This document shows, piece by piece, positions 1 to 9,681 of a stretch of 64,000 nucleotides of DNA; position 1 is the stretch's first letter; each line of letters opens with the position of its first letter. A program made the translations under genes and the position numbers. This DNA comes from Ammonifex thiophilus (GTDB taxonomy: Bacteria; Bacillota; Desulfotomaculia; Desulfotomaculales; Ammonificaceae): contig NZ_QSLN01000009.1 of NCBI RefSeq assembly GCF_003368535.1, positions 1-64,000 on the forward strand. Direction: 5' to 3'. The notes under the pieces are model-generated. The model was not told the origin of the DNA and searched no databases. It saw only the letters and a list, made by a program, of their open reading frames with translations.

Positions 1-753
<753 letters not shown>

Positions 754-803
754 GGAGCCTGCCCTGACACTATGTAGTTTTGAGGGAGCGAGGGAAGACG
801 AGG

Positions 804-923
<120 letters not shown>

Positions 924-933
924 CCTTTAAATT

Positions 934-1008
934 TCCGCGATAGCTCAACGGTAGAGCGCCCGGCTGTTAACCGGGTGGTTGCAGGTTCGAATCCTGCTCG
1001 CGGAGCCA
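934..1008 (+). tRNA. tRNA-Asn (GTT)
   Basis: This is a full cloverleaf. The acceptor stem TCCGCGA pairs with TCGCGGA, the anticodon loop CTGTTAA carries anticodon GTT, and the T arm contains GGTTCGAATCC. The CCA end is encoded at 1006-1008. It lies 10 bases after 5S and is probably co-transcribed with the rRNA operon. Confidence 0.96.
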
Positions 1009-1022
1009 AAAAGCTAGACCAG

Positions 1023-1048
1023 GCCTGCGTTTTAGCGCAGGCTTTTTT
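1023..1048 (+). terminator. rho-independent terminator of the rRNA/tRNA operon
   Basis: The stem GCCTGCG / CGCAGGC (1023-1029 and 1036-1042) has a 6-base loop and is followed by six T. It ends the rRNA-tRNA transcript. From here to 1206 I see no further gene. Confidence 0.9.
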
Positions 1049-1206
1049 GGTTTCTGGCATGGCGCAGCTCTGCTTTAAAAGCTTTTTACGCTTAAAAGGT
1101 AGTGTTTTCTCAATCCGGATTTTTTCTGCTGAAGAAGGAGAGGAAGCCGCCGAGGTAGAAACTGGTCCACTTAAATGGTAGGATTTCTGGTAATGACAAC
1201 GGGGGG

Positions 1207-2484
1207 ATGGCGGTGAGAGGAGGCGGGTTATCGCTTGCGATGCTGGGGCTCGGGCTTTTACTGATGGCCGGCTGCGGACCGCCGCGAGCGGAAGAGTTCT
1301 CTTTCCCCGAAGACCGCGAGTGCATCGTGAGTTTGCGTTTGTGGAAGGAGACGCCTCGGGGACCGCAGGTTATTCTAGAAGTGACCGATCCGGTTCTGCT
1401 CGATTATTTTCTTGTTCAGCTGGAAAAGGCAGAGCCTGTCTCTACTCCTTCCTTCCCATCCGAGCGCTACTTTATCTCCTTCCGCTTAAACACGGATAAA
1501 GGGATACGGGAAACCGGGCTTTTCGCTTATCAAACTCACTCCTGGGATCCTCAGGCCCCCGGTTACTTTGGGTGGGACGGCCGGTGGGTAAAGCTTCCCC
1601 CTTCTTTCAACGGCCTCCTCTTCGACCTCTGGGGATATAGCCATCCCTCCGGAGCGATCGAAGGGGCGGATGCTTTGTTCCTGCGTCAGTACGGCTGGAC
1701 ACCGCTTTATCACATAAACTCCGGTACCGTACGCCTTCCTAGGCAATTTCTGCACCGGGCGGGCGAATTCCCTCTACCCCTTTACTGGGCCTATGCCAAC
1801 GAGCTCAGCAAAGATGTGGGCTTGGATCTTACCCCTTACCTGGGCCGGGAGGTGGAGGTAACCCTCTACAAAGTAAAGGAGCCCTTGCCCCTCTTCGCCG
1901 AGCCCCGGCGGTGGTCCGGGTGCGCGGTGCTGGTAAAGGCGGAAGGGCGCCTGGTGGGGGCCTGGCTCGATGCCGGTCCCGGTTACGGCTTTGCCTGCTC
2001 TTTGAAGGGAAGGCGCCTGGAAGAGATTGCGGGGAAAAGTTTCGGCGACTGGGTGGCCTCCTTTACCGACTATAATGACCCAGTAGAGCTCCGGCTGGCC
2101 CGGATGACGCCGGAGGAAGTAATTCGCACTTACTGGGAGGCCGTTAACCGGGGAGATTACCGTCTGGCCCATGCCTGCGAGACCCGAAAGAGGCTCTTGG
2201 GGTATCTATTCATGGAGATGGACAAGAACTGGATTTACTCTGTTTCTTTGACCCAGGCAGCCTCTGCGGACTGGGCGCAAACCGTTAGGAGCGCCCGGGT
2301 TCTCTCGGTGAAAGAGGTGGAGGGGACGACAGATAGGAAAAAGAAGGAGTATATGGTAGAGGTGGATCTTAGGGTCAGGCGGGCGGATGCCTTGCAAGAC
2401 GGGCACCGCCCTCTCTTTTTCACCATGGAACGGGAAAACGAGCGTAGTGGCTGGCGCATTGCGGGCATAGGCACCGGCCCTTAA
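1207..2484 (+). CDS. secreted lipoprotein of unknown function
   Basis: A 425-residue protein with a lipoprotein signal peptide: a hydrophobic stretch at residues 8-22 and lipobox LMAGC with Cys23. It is therefore probably anchored on the outer face of the cytoplasmic membrane. The middle part (about 30-290) matches no family I recognise. The C-terminal 125 residues begin TPEEVIRTYWEAVNRGDY and look like an NTF2/DUF4829-type fold, often found in exported Firmicute proteins; that is inference. It is followed by another exported protein 51 bases downstream. ATG 1207 is preceded by a G-rich ribosome site. Function unknown. Confidence 0.75.
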   Translation: MAVRGGGLSLAMLGLGLLLMAGCGPPRAEEFSFPEDRECIVSLRLWKETPRGPQVILEVTDPVLLDYFLVQLEKAEPVSTPSFPSERYFISFRLNTDKGIRETGLFAYQTHSWDPQAPGYFGWDGRWVKLPPSFNGLLFDLWGYSHPSGAIEGADALFLRQYGWTPLYHINSGTVRLPRQFLHRAGEFPLPLYWAYANELSKDVGLDLTPYLGREVEVTLYKVKEPLPLFAEPRRWSGCAVLVKAEGRLVGAWLDAGPGYGFACSLKGRRLEEIAGKSFGDWVASFTDYNDPVELRLARMTPEEVIRTYWEAVNRGDYRLAHACETRKRLLGYLFMEMDKNWIYSVSLTQAASADWAQTVRSARVLSVKEVEGTTDRKKKEYMVEVDLRVRRADALQDGHRPLFFTMERENERSGWRIAGIGTGP

Positions 2485-2505
2485 CCTCAACAGGTTAAGG
2501 GGTGC
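2471..2505 (+). other. stem-loop spanning the lipoprotein stop codon
   Basis: CCCTTAACCT (2478-2487) pairs perfectly with AGGTTAAGGG (2492-2501) around a CAAC loop, and GCAC/GTGC extends the stem across a small bulge. There is no T-run after it, so it is more likely an mRNA-stabilising or partial-termination structure between the two exported-protein genes than a true terminator. Confidence 0.55.
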
Positions 2506-2535
2506 AATAGCGAATATCGCAAGGGGGTTTTAGCT

Positions 2536-3681
2536 ATGTGGCTAAGGGCGGCTTTAACTTCTGCGGCGGTCTTTGGTCTGGCGTTGCTTTTGTGCTTCTG
2601 GCCTTCGGTTTCGGATGCGTCCGGTGAAGAGTTGCAGGCCGTGTTTGTAGTGGGCGAAAAGCGATACCTCGTGGGAAACGAAACCCGCTTCATGGATGTG
2701 GCGCCCTTTGTGGAGCAAGGACGCACGTATGTTCCCATCAGATATCTAGCTTATTCTCTAGGAGTGCCGGGATGGGCCGTCTTCTGGGATGAACAAACTA
2801 GAGTGGCTTACCTTTACGGCAACGGCACAGGAGTGTTCTTGACCATAGGGGAGCCTGGTTTGCTCGTTTTGCGGGGGCGGGATGCGGCCCTGGTCGCCAA
2901 CGGCCTTTTGCTGGAGGAGCTCCCCAGGTGGTCGGATCGGGAGAAAGCCTTGGCCGAGGCCGTGAGGATTTTCTACGAGTACCCTGAGCTTGCCCAATGT
3001 GCGGCTGTAGCTATGGAGAATCCTGCTCTGGCCAGTCAGCTTTTTGAGGGGATATTGACGGATATCTTCAAGCGGGCGGAGTTTGTACCCACCGATGTGG
3101 CACCGGTGATCAGGCAGGAACGTACATTTCTTCCGGCCCGCTTTGTAGCGGAAGCCTTTGGGTTTACGGTGAGCTGGGATCATGGGACGCAAACCGTGAG
3201 GGTTTTCCGCGGTGGGTCCGACACGGGACAGCGTGCTGGTTCTGGGCTGAGTGCTCAGGAGCGTGTGAAACTGGAGCAGCGAAAACAGGAACTTGAACTT
3301 GCCATAAGTGATGTAGAGGGGAAAATAAAGAAGCTCAAAAACGAGTACCGGTATCAGCGCGAGTTGATCGAAAACAACTACAACAGCGCCATGGAGCGAT
3401 TGAAGAAGAGAGAGGTGGAAGAGTTAAACGCCCTCATAAAGTCTCTCTACGCCAGAGGACTTGGGGGGTCGCCTCTGGCCGAATACGAAAGGAAAAAATT
3501 AGAGGAAGCTTACGCTCCACTTTACCGCCAGCTCGAGGAAGAGAAGCGAATTCACCTCCGTAGAATAGAGGCCGACGAGAGGTTGGCTTTGGAGCCGTTG
3601 GAGAAAAGCCTTGCCGAACTCAAGAAGCTGCATGCTGAAATCGTCGCGGTGCTCGAAAGCGGCGGGAAATTGGCTCTATAA
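2536..3681 (+). CDS. exported copper-amine-oxidase-N-domain protein with coiled-coil tail
   Basis: 381 residues. A signal peptide covers residues 1-29. Two halves resemble the copper amine oxidase N-terminal-like domain common in secreted Clostridia proteins: residues 35-105 (VPIRYLAYSLG, then VFWDEQT) and 185-225 (FLPARFVAEAFG, then VSWDHGTQTVRVF). The two halves are separated by an alpha-helical insert. Residues 240-375 are rich in Glu, Lys, Arg and Leu in heptads and should form a long coiled coil. The family is thought to act as a wall-associated or stalk domain and has no copper chemistry of its own. The ATG start has an AAGGGGG site. Partner unknown. Confidence 0.8.
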   Translation: MWLRAALTSAAVFGLALLLCFWPSVSDASGEELQAVFVVGEKRYLVGNETRFMDVAPFVEQGRTYVPIRYLAYSLGVPGWAVFWDEQTRVAYLYGNGTGVFLTIGEPGLLVLRGRDAALVANGLLLEELPRWSDREKALAEAVRIFYEYPELAQCAAVAMENPALASQLFEGILTDIFKRAEFVPTDVAPVIRQERTFLPARFVAEAFGFTVSWDHGTQTVRVFRGGSDTGQRAGSGLSAQERVKLEQRKQELELAISDVEGKIKKLKNEYRYQRELIENNYNSAMERLKKREVEELNALIKSLYARGLGGSPLAEYERKKLEEAYAPLYRQLEEEKRIHLRRIEADERLALEPLEKSLAELKKLHAEIVAVLESGGKLAL

Positions 3682-3760
3682 TCCGGCTTCTTCTACGTTT
3701 CGGCCCCGGCTCCCCTGGAGCTCCTCCTTGCTAAGTCAGCCTTTCCGTTGGAACCCGCCT

Positions 3761-3805
3761 AGCTAGGTCGCCGGAGCCGCGTCCTTCTGGCGGCCTAGCT
3801 TTTTT
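3761..3805 (+). terminator. rho-independent terminator
   Basis: AGCTAGGTCGCC (3761-3772) pairs with GGCGGCCTAGCT (3789-3800) with one G-T pair, followed by five T. It ends transcription of the two exported-protein genes. Confidence 0.85.
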
Positions 3806-3907
3806 CTCCTTGGTTTGCTCTGTTGTTGGCAGGAGTGAGTAAGGGTGTGGCGAAAAAATGATTCGCTAACGACCCTTTAATTCTTAGCCGGAAGCGGAGG
3901 GAGTAAC

Positions 3908-5458
3908 TTGGCAGTCTTTCTTACCGTTTTGCCGGTGCTACTGGTGCTTTTCTTGCTGCTTTTTCGTCGGTGGCCGGTGGATGCCAGTGGTTTGCTGGGA
4001 TGGGTACTGACATTTATCATCGCCTGCTTTTACTTCCACACCCCCTGGCAGGTGGCACTGGTGGCCAGCTTGGCCGGATTAGTGGCCTCTTTCCCCGTGT
4101 CTTTGATGGTGGCCGCCTCAATCTTTCAGATCACCTTCTTGGAGTGTACCGGAGCTCTCAAGCGCATAGTGGTCGCGGTTAAAACGCTGGCCCGCGGCGA
4201 CCGGGCGGCCCAGATCATGATGCTCAATATGGGGGTGGGCACTTTACTGGTTGCGGTGGGGGCTACCCCTGTTTCTATCCTGCCGCCGGTGATGATGGCG
4301 CTGGGCTACTCCACCTTGGTGGCGGTGGCCTTGCCCGCTCTGGGGTTTGACTCGCTCTGCACTTACGCTTTGCTAGGAGCTCCGCTGGTGATCTACGCCG
4401 ATCTGACCGGCACTCCTCTGGAGCAATCCGCCCGGATTTTCTCGCACTATATGCCCATCATCTCTACAGCAATAGGCTTCGGTATGCTATGGCTGGTGGG
4501 AGGCTTTAAAGAACTCAGAAAAGGCTTTCTTCCCTGCCTCCTGGCCGGTCTTACCATGGGTTTCACAGCGGTGCTGGTAGCCTGGTCCGGTAAAGGGATC
4601 GTGCTTACCGGCGTGTTCGCCGGTCTGGCTACAGCTCTAGTTATGGTGCTCTACCTCAGGCTCAAGGGACAGCCGGTTATAGACCGGTCTTTTTTAACTC
4701 CTGCCGATCTCGAGTTGGAAAGGAATTTGTCCCTGCTCCGGGCTTTAAGCCCCTGGCTCATCCTCTTGTTTTGTTGCTTGTTTATCAATTTTTACCCGCC
4801 GGTTTTCGATTACCTCTTTCGCCATCTGGCTATGCCGGTGCACCTTATACCCGGCGGTAAGCCCATTCTGACCCGAATGCTGTGGAACGCTTACACCTGG
4901 GTGATCGTCAGCACTCTTTTGGCCCTCCCCTTCCTCAGGCCCAGCTGGGACCAGTGGAAGGAGATCCTCGTTAAGTGGTGGAGGAGAGCTCCGCGCCCCA
5001 CCTTCTCCGCTGCGGTATTTTTCGCCATTGCCTATGTGATGAACTTTTCCGGCTTCACCCCTACTGAGCAGGGGTGGAGGCTGCTGGATCCCCACTCTAA
5101 TATGATTTACGTCCTAGCTTACAGCTCCGCGATGGTTTTCAAGAGTCTGTACCCCGCTGTGGCCTGTTTTTTGGGGCTGCTAGGAGGATTTATAAGCGGC
5201 AGCGAGGCTTCCACCATCGCCCTTTTCGCTAAGTACCATTTGATGACCTCTGAATTCTTGCACGTTGATGCCCTGATAGTGACGGCGGGGTGTGCGGTGG
5301 CGGCAGGATTGGCTAGTGTAATTTCTCCAGCCAAGTTGCAGAACGCTGCGGCTACTATCGACGCCTTTGGGGTTGAGGGGCAGGTTCTAAGACTGGCCCT
5401 TCTTTTGAGCATCATTATGACTGCTCTGACGGCGGTGTTGACCTGGCTATGGGCCTAA
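3908..5458 (+). CDS. L-lactate permease family transporter
   Basis: A 516-residue membrane protein with about 12-13 hydrophobic segments. Its length and pattern fit the LldP/LctP family of lactate or glycolate:proton symporters, including the conserved early segments around AASIFQITFLECTGALKR and GATPVSILPPVM. The TTG start at 3908 follows a GGAGGG site. It is followed 33 bases later by a DUF2148 gene and then cobT, so the three may be co-transcribed. Substrate is inferred from the family only; other 2-hydroxy acids are possible. Confidence 0.85.
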   Translation: MAVFLTVLPVLLVLFLLLFRRWPVDASGLLGWVLTFIIACFYFHTPWQVALVASLAGLVASFPVSLMVAASIFQITFLECTGALKRIVVAVKTLARGDRAAQIMMLNMGVGTLLVAVGATPVSILPPVMMALGYSTLVAVALPALGFDSLCTYALLGAPLVIYADLTGTPLEQSARIFSHYMPIISTAIGFGMLWLVGGFKELRKGFLPCLLAGLTMGFTAVLVAWSGKGIVLTGVFAGLATALVMVLYLRLKGQPVIDRSFLTPADLELERNLSLLRALSPWLILLFCCLFINFYPPVFDYLFRHLAMPVHLIPGGKPILTRMLWNAYTWVIVSTLLALPFLRPSWDQWKEILVKWWRRAPRPTFSAAVFFAIAYVMNFSGFTPTEQGWRLLDPHSNMIYVLAYSSAMVFKSLYPAVACFLGLLGGFISGSEASTIALFAKYHLMTSEFLHVDALIVTAGCAVAAGLASVISPAKLQNAAATIDAFGVEGQVLRLALLLSIIMTALTAVLTWLWA

Positions 5459-5491
5459 GGAGTAAGCTCTTGGGAAAAGGGGGTTTAAGCC

Positions 5492-6016
5492 TTGGAGAAG
5501 ACGGTGGCTTTGGTGGCCGAACTCATGGCTTTGTCGGCCAGGACCGCTCCCAAGTCGCGCGGGGAAGACTATTTGGTTCTGCGGGTACTCACCGGGGAGG
5601 AGGTGGTCCGTCTGGGAGAGGCGATGATTGATTACGGGAAAAAGACGGGGAAAAAGAATTTTGACCGAGATGGAGATAACGTAAAGCGCTCTACCGCGGT
5701 TTTGCTCATAGGGCTTAAAGACGCCAAGCCTTTGGGGCTTAATTGCGGCGCCTGTGGGTGGGACAGTTGCCAGGCGCTCTCTTCTCCCCAGGAAGGGCCA
5801 GAGTTCAAAGGCCCGCACTGTTTCTGGCGTGCGGTGGACCTAGGCATTGCCGTAGGCTCGGCGGTGAAGACGGCTTCTTTGCATAATGTGGACAACCGCA
5901 TCATGTACCGGGCGGGAGTTGTGGCCAGACAGCTAGGCTTGATAGAAGCTGATGTGGTGCTAGCCGTTCCTCTGTCAGCTAGCGGCAAGAATATCTATTT
6001 CGACCGCAAAGAGTAG
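5492..6016 (+). CDS. DUF2148 ferredoxin-domain protein
   Basis: 174 residues. It belongs to the DUF2148 family, described as containing a ferredoxin-like domain. The cysteine set CGACGWDSC (about residues 87-95) plus the later PHCFW cysteine could ligate a metal cluster; this is inference. The family is widespread in anaerobes and has no established reaction. The TTG start follows AAAAGGGGG. It is tightly spaced with the upstream permease and the downstream cobT (12 bases). Confidence 0.8.
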   Translation: MEKTVALVAELMALSARTAPKSRGEDYLVLRVLTGEEVVRLGEAMIDYGKKTGKKNFDRDGDNVKRSTAVLLIGLKDAKPLGLNCGACGWDSCQALSSPQEGPEFKGPHCFWRAVDLGIAVGSAVKTASLHNVDNRIMYRAGVVARQLGLIEADVVLAVPLSASGKNIYFDRKE

Positions 6017-6028
6017 GGGGTTCGAAAC

Positions 6029-7105
6029 TTGGAAAGGCTGCTTGCTGAAACCTGCGCCCGAATAGGGGATCTAGATAGGGAGGCTATGGCTTGGGCGCAA
6101 GCCCGCTTGGACCAGCTTCTAAAACCGCCCGGTAGCCTTGGGCGGTTGGAGGAGCTGGCCGTGCAGTTGGCTGGGATCACAGGCGATCCCTTACCTGCCA
6201 TAAAGGACAAGTGTGTGATAGTGATGGCTGGAGACCACGGGGTGGTAGCGGAAGGAGTGAGCGCTGCTCCCCAGGAGATAACCTACCAGATCCTCCCTCA
6301 CTTCCTCCAGGGTACGGCTGGTATAGGGGTGCTGGCGCGGCACGTGGGTGCCCGGCTGGTCGTGGTGGACGTGGGGGTGGCGCGCCCCGTTTCTTTCCCA
6401 GGGGTGTTGGTGCGCAAGGTACGGGCAGGCACGGGCAATATCGCCCGGGGGCCGGCCATGAGCCGGGAAGAGGCCTTGCAGGCCATCGGTGTGGGCATAG
6501 AAGTGGCTACGGAGGAAGTTCGCAAGGGGGCTTCGCTCATCGCTACTGGCGACATGGGAATCGGCAATACTACCCCCTCCAGCGCCATCCTTTCCGCTTT
6601 CACCGGGTTACCTGCGGAAGAGACGGTGGGGAGGGGGACGCTGGTAAACGACACGGTGTTACAGAAGAAACGGGAGGTGGTGGCTCGAAGCCTGGCGGTC
6701 AACCGGCCCGATCCTTCCGATCCTCTGGATGTGCTGGCCAAGGTGGGTGGACTGGAAATAGCTGGATTGGCAGGAGTCATCCTGGGAGCAGCGGCGCACC
6801 GGGTACCCGTTCTGCTGGACGGCTTTATCACCGGGGCGGCGGCCCTGGTGGCAGCAGGCCTCTGCCCTCGGGTGCGGCAGTTCCTGATAGCTTCTCACCT
6901 CTCCCAAGAGAAGGCCCACCGGCATATGCTGCGCCACCTGGGCTTGAGGCCCTTGCTCGATTTCGATCTGCGTCTGGGAGAGGGAACGGGGGCGGCTTTA
7001 GCCATGCCTCTGGTGGAGGCTGCATGTAAAATTTTGAAAGAGATGGCGACATTTTCAGAAGCCCGGGTAGCAGCCATGCACGAAGACAAGCTCTTGCGCT
7101 CGTAA
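6029..7105 (+). CDS. cobT: nicotinate-nucleotide--dimethylbenzimidazole phosphoribosyltransferase
   Basis: 358 residues, the full family length. CobT makes alpha-ribazole phosphate from nicotinate mononucleotide and dimethylbenzimidazole for the lower nucleotide loop of cobalamin. Visible motifs are GDHGV near residue 68, GDMGIGNTTPSS near 174, and GEGTGAA with the presumed catalytic Glu318. The TTG start is preceded by GGGGG. No other cobalamin biosynthesis gene is adjacent and no cobalamin riboswitch was seen upstream, so regulation is not apparent. Confidence 0.95.
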   Translation: MERLLAETCARIGDLDREAMAWAQARLDQLLKPPGSLGRLEELAVQLAGITGDPLPAIKDKCVIVMAGDHGVVAEGVSAAPQEITYQILPHFLQGTAGIGVLARHVGARLVVVDVGVARPVSFPGVLVRKVRAGTGNIARGPAMSREEALQAIGVGIEVATEEVRKGASLIATGDMGIGNTTPSSAILSAFTGLPAEETVGRGTLVNDTVLQKKREVVARSLAVNRPDPSDPLDVLAKVGGLEIAGLAGVILGAAAHRVPVLLDGFITGAAALVAAGLCPRVRQFLIASHLSQEKAHRHMLRHLGLRPLLDFDLRLGEGTGAALAMPLVEAACKILKEMATFSEARVAAMHEDKLLRS

Positions 7106-7169
7106 AAATTTTTACCCCCGATGGGCATAATAACGAAAGGGCATGGCTTTGCACCGGGGGTGATAATTG

Positions 7170-7484
7170 ATGGGGGATCTACAGGCCAAGGTGGCTTACA
7201 TGCGGGGTTTACTTTCCGGTTTTGGGGGCGACCCTAATGCCAAGGAAAACCGCCTGTGGGAAGAGGTAACCCAGGTGCTGGACGCGCTGGTAGCCGAAGT
7301 GCGTGATTTGCGCAGCGCCCAGGAGGACCTGGAGGATTACGTGCAGGCACTGGATGAAGACCTTTACACGGTGGAATCGGTGCTCTTTGGCCCAGATGAA
7401 GAAGAGGAGACGGCGGATTACGAGACTGTCGACTTGAGCGAAGAGACAGCCGCACCCCAGCAGCAACAAGAGGACGTGTTTTAG
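7170..7484 (+). CDS. CD1247-type small coiled-coil protein
   Basis: 104 residues. The N-terminal part (MGDLQAKVAYMRGLLSGFG, then RLWEEV) matches the CD1247 N-terminal family of Clostridia, which has no known function. The rest is acidic, heptad-like and probably helical. ATG 7170 was chosen over the TTG just before it because the GGGGGTGA site is better placed. It is a single-gene unit closed by a terminator that overlaps its stop codon. Confidence 0.75.
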   Translation: MGDLQAKVAYMRGLLSGFGGDPNAKENRLWEEVTQVLDALVAEVRDLRSAQEDLEDYVQALDEDLYTVESVLFGPDEEEETADYETVDLSEETAAPQQQQEDVF

Positions 7485-7511
7485 AGGGGGATTAAACCCC
7501 CTCTAAATTTT
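7480..7511 (+). terminator. rho-independent terminator
   Basis: TTTAGAGGGGG (7480-7490) pairs with CCCCCTCTAAA (7497-7507), an 11-bp perfect stem with a 6-base loop and a TTTT tail. It separates the vegetative gene from the spoIIIA operon. Confidence 0.88.
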
Positions 7512-7515
7512 GGGA

Positions 7516-7544
7516 GCATATCTTTGTCCCTCCTCTAATAAACC
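7516..7544 (+). promoter_or_regulatory. candidate sigma-E-type promoter of spoIIIA
   Basis: GCATATC (7516-7522), a 14-base spacer and AATAAACC (7537-7544) resemble the mother-cell sigma-E consensus (-35 ATATT-like, -10 CATACAAT-like, spacing about 14). The -10 match is only partial. The location, just after a terminator and 21 bases before the spoIIIAA start, and the known sigma-E control of spoIIIA in Bacillus subtilis support it. Confidence 0.4.
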
Positions 7545-7565
7545 TTTTCCGGGGAGGGACAAACT

Positions 7566-8537
7566 GTGGAAGAGAAGCTGCGAGAGCAAATTTTATCCTT
7601 CTTCCCCACTTCGCTTCAGCGGCTTCTAGCCCATTTAGGCATCTGGCCTGAGCTCGAGGAGATAAGGCTGCGGGCGAAACGCCCTCTGACCTTACGGCTC
7701 GCCGGCGAAGAGTATTTCGTTTCTCCGGCGGGGGAGCTGGTTAAGGATCCGCTTCGGGCTTACGAGGTGCAGCCGGAGGATTTGCTCCGCACTCTCAATG
7801 TGGCCACCAACTCCTCCCTCTACGCCTTCGAGGAAGAGGTAAAGCAGGGCTATCTCACCTTGCCGGGAGGACACCGACTGGGTATTGCCGGACAACCCCT
7901 GATGGAAGGGGAAAAAGTTAAGACCTTTTGCCACATAGGTAGCCTCAACCTCCGTGTAGCGCGGGAGATCAAGGGGGTGGCCACTCCTTTCCTCCCCTAT
8001 CTCATAAAGGGGAACCCTCCACGCGTGTGCCACACCTTGATCGTTTCCCCACCCCGAGGAGGGAAGACCACCTTTTTGCGCGATCTGATCCGGCATTTCT
8101 CCTGGGGCCTGCCCGCTTTGGGCTTTTCCGGGGTCACGGTAGGCTTGGTGGACGAGCGAGGGGAAGTGGCGGCTTGCTTTAAGGGGGTGCCTCAGTTGGA
8201 TGTTGGCCCTCGCACCGACGTGCTGAGCCATTGCTCTAAAGTGGAGGGGATACGCCTTCTCCTTAGGGCCTTTGCCCCTGAGGTGATAGCGATGGACGAA
8301 GTGGGCAGGGCTGAAGAAGTGCGGGCTGTGGAAGACGCGCTTAACGCCGGGGTGAGGGTGATAGCAACGGCTCATGCTGGCAGCCTGGAGGAACTCGAAC
8401 GGCGTCCCTTCTTCCGCTTCCTTTTCCGCCTAGGGGTAGTGGAGCGTTTCGTCCTTCTTTCCCGGCGGGGTGCCAAGCGCCAGGTCACGGTGCTGGACGG
8501 GGAGGGGAGGGTCATGCAGTTATGCTGCGCTGGTTAG
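7566..8537 (+). CDS. spoIIIAA: stage III sporulation protein AA, ATPase
   Basis: 323 residues. This secretion-type ATPase powers or assembles the mother-cell SpoIIIA complex that, with SpoIIQ, links mother cell and forespore. Walker A is PPRGGKTT at 162-169 and Walker B is VIAMDEVG near 240-247. The GTG start follows GGGGAGG. It is the first gene of an eight-gene operon, and its end overlaps the spoIIIAB start by 16 bases, implying translational coupling. Confidence 0.95.
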   Translation: MEEKLREQILSFFPTSLQRLLAHLGIWPELEEIRLRAKRPLTLRLAGEEYFVSPAGELVKDPLRAYEVQPEDLLRTLNVATNSSLYAFEEEVKQGYLTLPGGHRLGIAGQPLMEGEKVKTFCHIGSLNLRVAREIKGVATPFLPYLIKGNPPRVCHTLIVSPPRGGKTTFLRDLIRHFSWGLPALGFSGVTVGLVDERGEVAACFKGVPQLDVGPRTDVLSHCSKVEGIRLLLRAFAPEVIAMDEVGRAEEVRAVEDALNAGVRVIATAHAGSLEELERRPFFRFLFRLGVVERFVLLSRRGAKRQVTVLDGEGRVMQLCCAG

Positions 8538-9040
8538 GAGCGGGGTTGGTCGTCCTGGCTGGAGGGATGGCAGGGCAGGAACTGAGCCGGGATTACCTCT
8601 ACCGTCCACGGGAGCTGCAGGGACTTTTGGGCGGGCTTAATCTTTTGCAGACGGAGATAAGCTACGCCACTCCTTTGCCGGAGGCCTTGGTTCGAGTGGG
8701 GAGGAGGCTGGGGGGGTCGGTGGGGGAGCTTTTTTGCCTGGTAGCCGACCGACTGGCTACCGGGGCCGGAGGGAGCGATGCCGGTGCGGTATGGGAAGAG
8801 GCGCTCGATTCCTTCCGCTCCCGGCTGGCCTTGAAGGAGGAGGATCTGGAGGTTCTGCGCTTGCTAGCAGGAGTTTTGGGCACCAGCCTCAAGGAGGAGC
8901 AGGAGCGGCACCTCACTCTGGCGCGGGAGCGGCTCAAACTAGCTCTGGCGCTGGCCGAGGAGGAAGCCCGCCGCTACGCCCGCCTCTACCGCTTTTTAGG
9001 CTGGGGAGCGGGGATAGGGCTGGCCGTGCTCCTCCTTTAG
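8522..9040 (+). CDS. spoIIIAB: stage III sporulation protein AB
   Basis: 172 residues with a hydrophobic segment at each end and a helical, Glu/Arg/Leu-rich middle. This fits SpoIIIAB, a GspF-like membrane platform protein of the SpoIIIA channel. The ATG lies inside the end of spoIIIAA. Its position in the operon makes the call secure although the sequence is poorly conserved. Confidence 0.9.
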   Translation: MLRWLGAGLVVLAGGMAGQELSRDYLYRPRELQGLLGGLNLLQTEISYATPLPEALVRVGRRLGGSVGELFCLVADRLATGAGGSDAGAVWEEALDSFRSRLALKEEDLEVLRLLAGVLGTSLKEEQERHLTLARERLKLALALAEEEARRYARLYRFLGWGAGIGLAVLLL

Positions 9041-9067
9041 ATTAAAGGCAATCAAGGAGGTTTGGGC

Positions 9068-9268
9068 ATGAGCCAGATCGACCTCATCTTCAAGATAGCC
9101 GGGGTGGGGATACTTACCGCGGTCCTGCACACTATGCTCAAGCAGGCAGGCAAGGAGGACTTGGCCCACCTAGCTACCTGGGCGGGCGTAGCGATTGTGC
9201 TCATCTGGGTGGTCAAACTGTTGGGAAGCCTCTTCGCCGAGGTGCAGACGGTCTTCCGCCTCTTCTAG
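9068..9268 (+). CDS. spoIIIAC: stage III sporulation protein AC
   Basis: 66 residues, two membrane segments, typical of SpoIIIAC. ATG 9068 was preferred over the TTG at 9062 because AAGGAGG at 9054-9060 lies 7 bases before the ATG. It is an integral membrane part of the SpoIIIA complex. Confidence 0.92.
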   Translation: MSQIDLIFKIAGVGILTAVLHTMLKQAGKEDLAHLATWAGVAIVLIWVVKLLGSLFAEVQTVFRLF

Positions 9269-9285
9269 GGGTGGTGAAGGGGAAA

Positions 9286-9681
9286 ATGGAAATCCTGCAG
9301 GTGGTGGGTTTTGCCCTGGTGGCAGCGGTACTGGCGGTGGCCCTGAGGCGCGAGAAGCCGGAAATTGCCCTCCTGGTGGGTTTAGGGACAGGAGCACTTA
9401 TTTTCTTGGCCTTCGCCGGCAAGATCGGCGCCGTTTTGACCGTTATAGAAGGAGTAGCACAGCGGGCCGGGCTCAACCTCCTTTACCTGGAAGTTCTGCT
9501 CAAGATCGTGGGGATAGCTTACCTGGCAGAGTTCGGCGCCCAACTCTGCCGCGATGCAGGGGAAGGGGCGTTGGCGGTGAAGGTGGAGTTCGCTGCCAAG
9601 ATCCTCATACTCTTGCTAGCGCTGCCGGTGATACTTAATCTTCTCGATCTCCTCCTGCAATTGGTGGGGATAAAGAGATGA
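9286..9681 (+). CDS. spoIIIAD: stage III sporulation protein AD
   Basis: 131 residues and about four membrane segments. MEILQVVGFALVAA is the usual family N terminus, so ATG 9286 was chosen. GTG codons at 9271 and 9274 are alternatives that would add a few residues. The stop overlaps the spoIIIAE start by four bases. Confidence 0.9.
   Translation: MEILQVVGFALVAAVLAVALRREKPEIALLVGLGTGALIFLAFAGKIGAVLTVIEGVAQRAGLNLLYLEVLLKIVGIAYLAEFGAQLCRDAGEGALAVKVEFAAKILILLLALPVILNLLDLLLQLVGIKR

Noticed and set aside
3682-3907. Gene in the gap before the lactate-permease-family gene
   Set aside because: Only the terminator was found; no frame with a ribosome site.
6211-7029. 272-codon frame inside cobT
   Set aside because: It is a Gly/Arg-rich out-of-frame shadow of cobT, which has all its catalytic motifs in the other frame.
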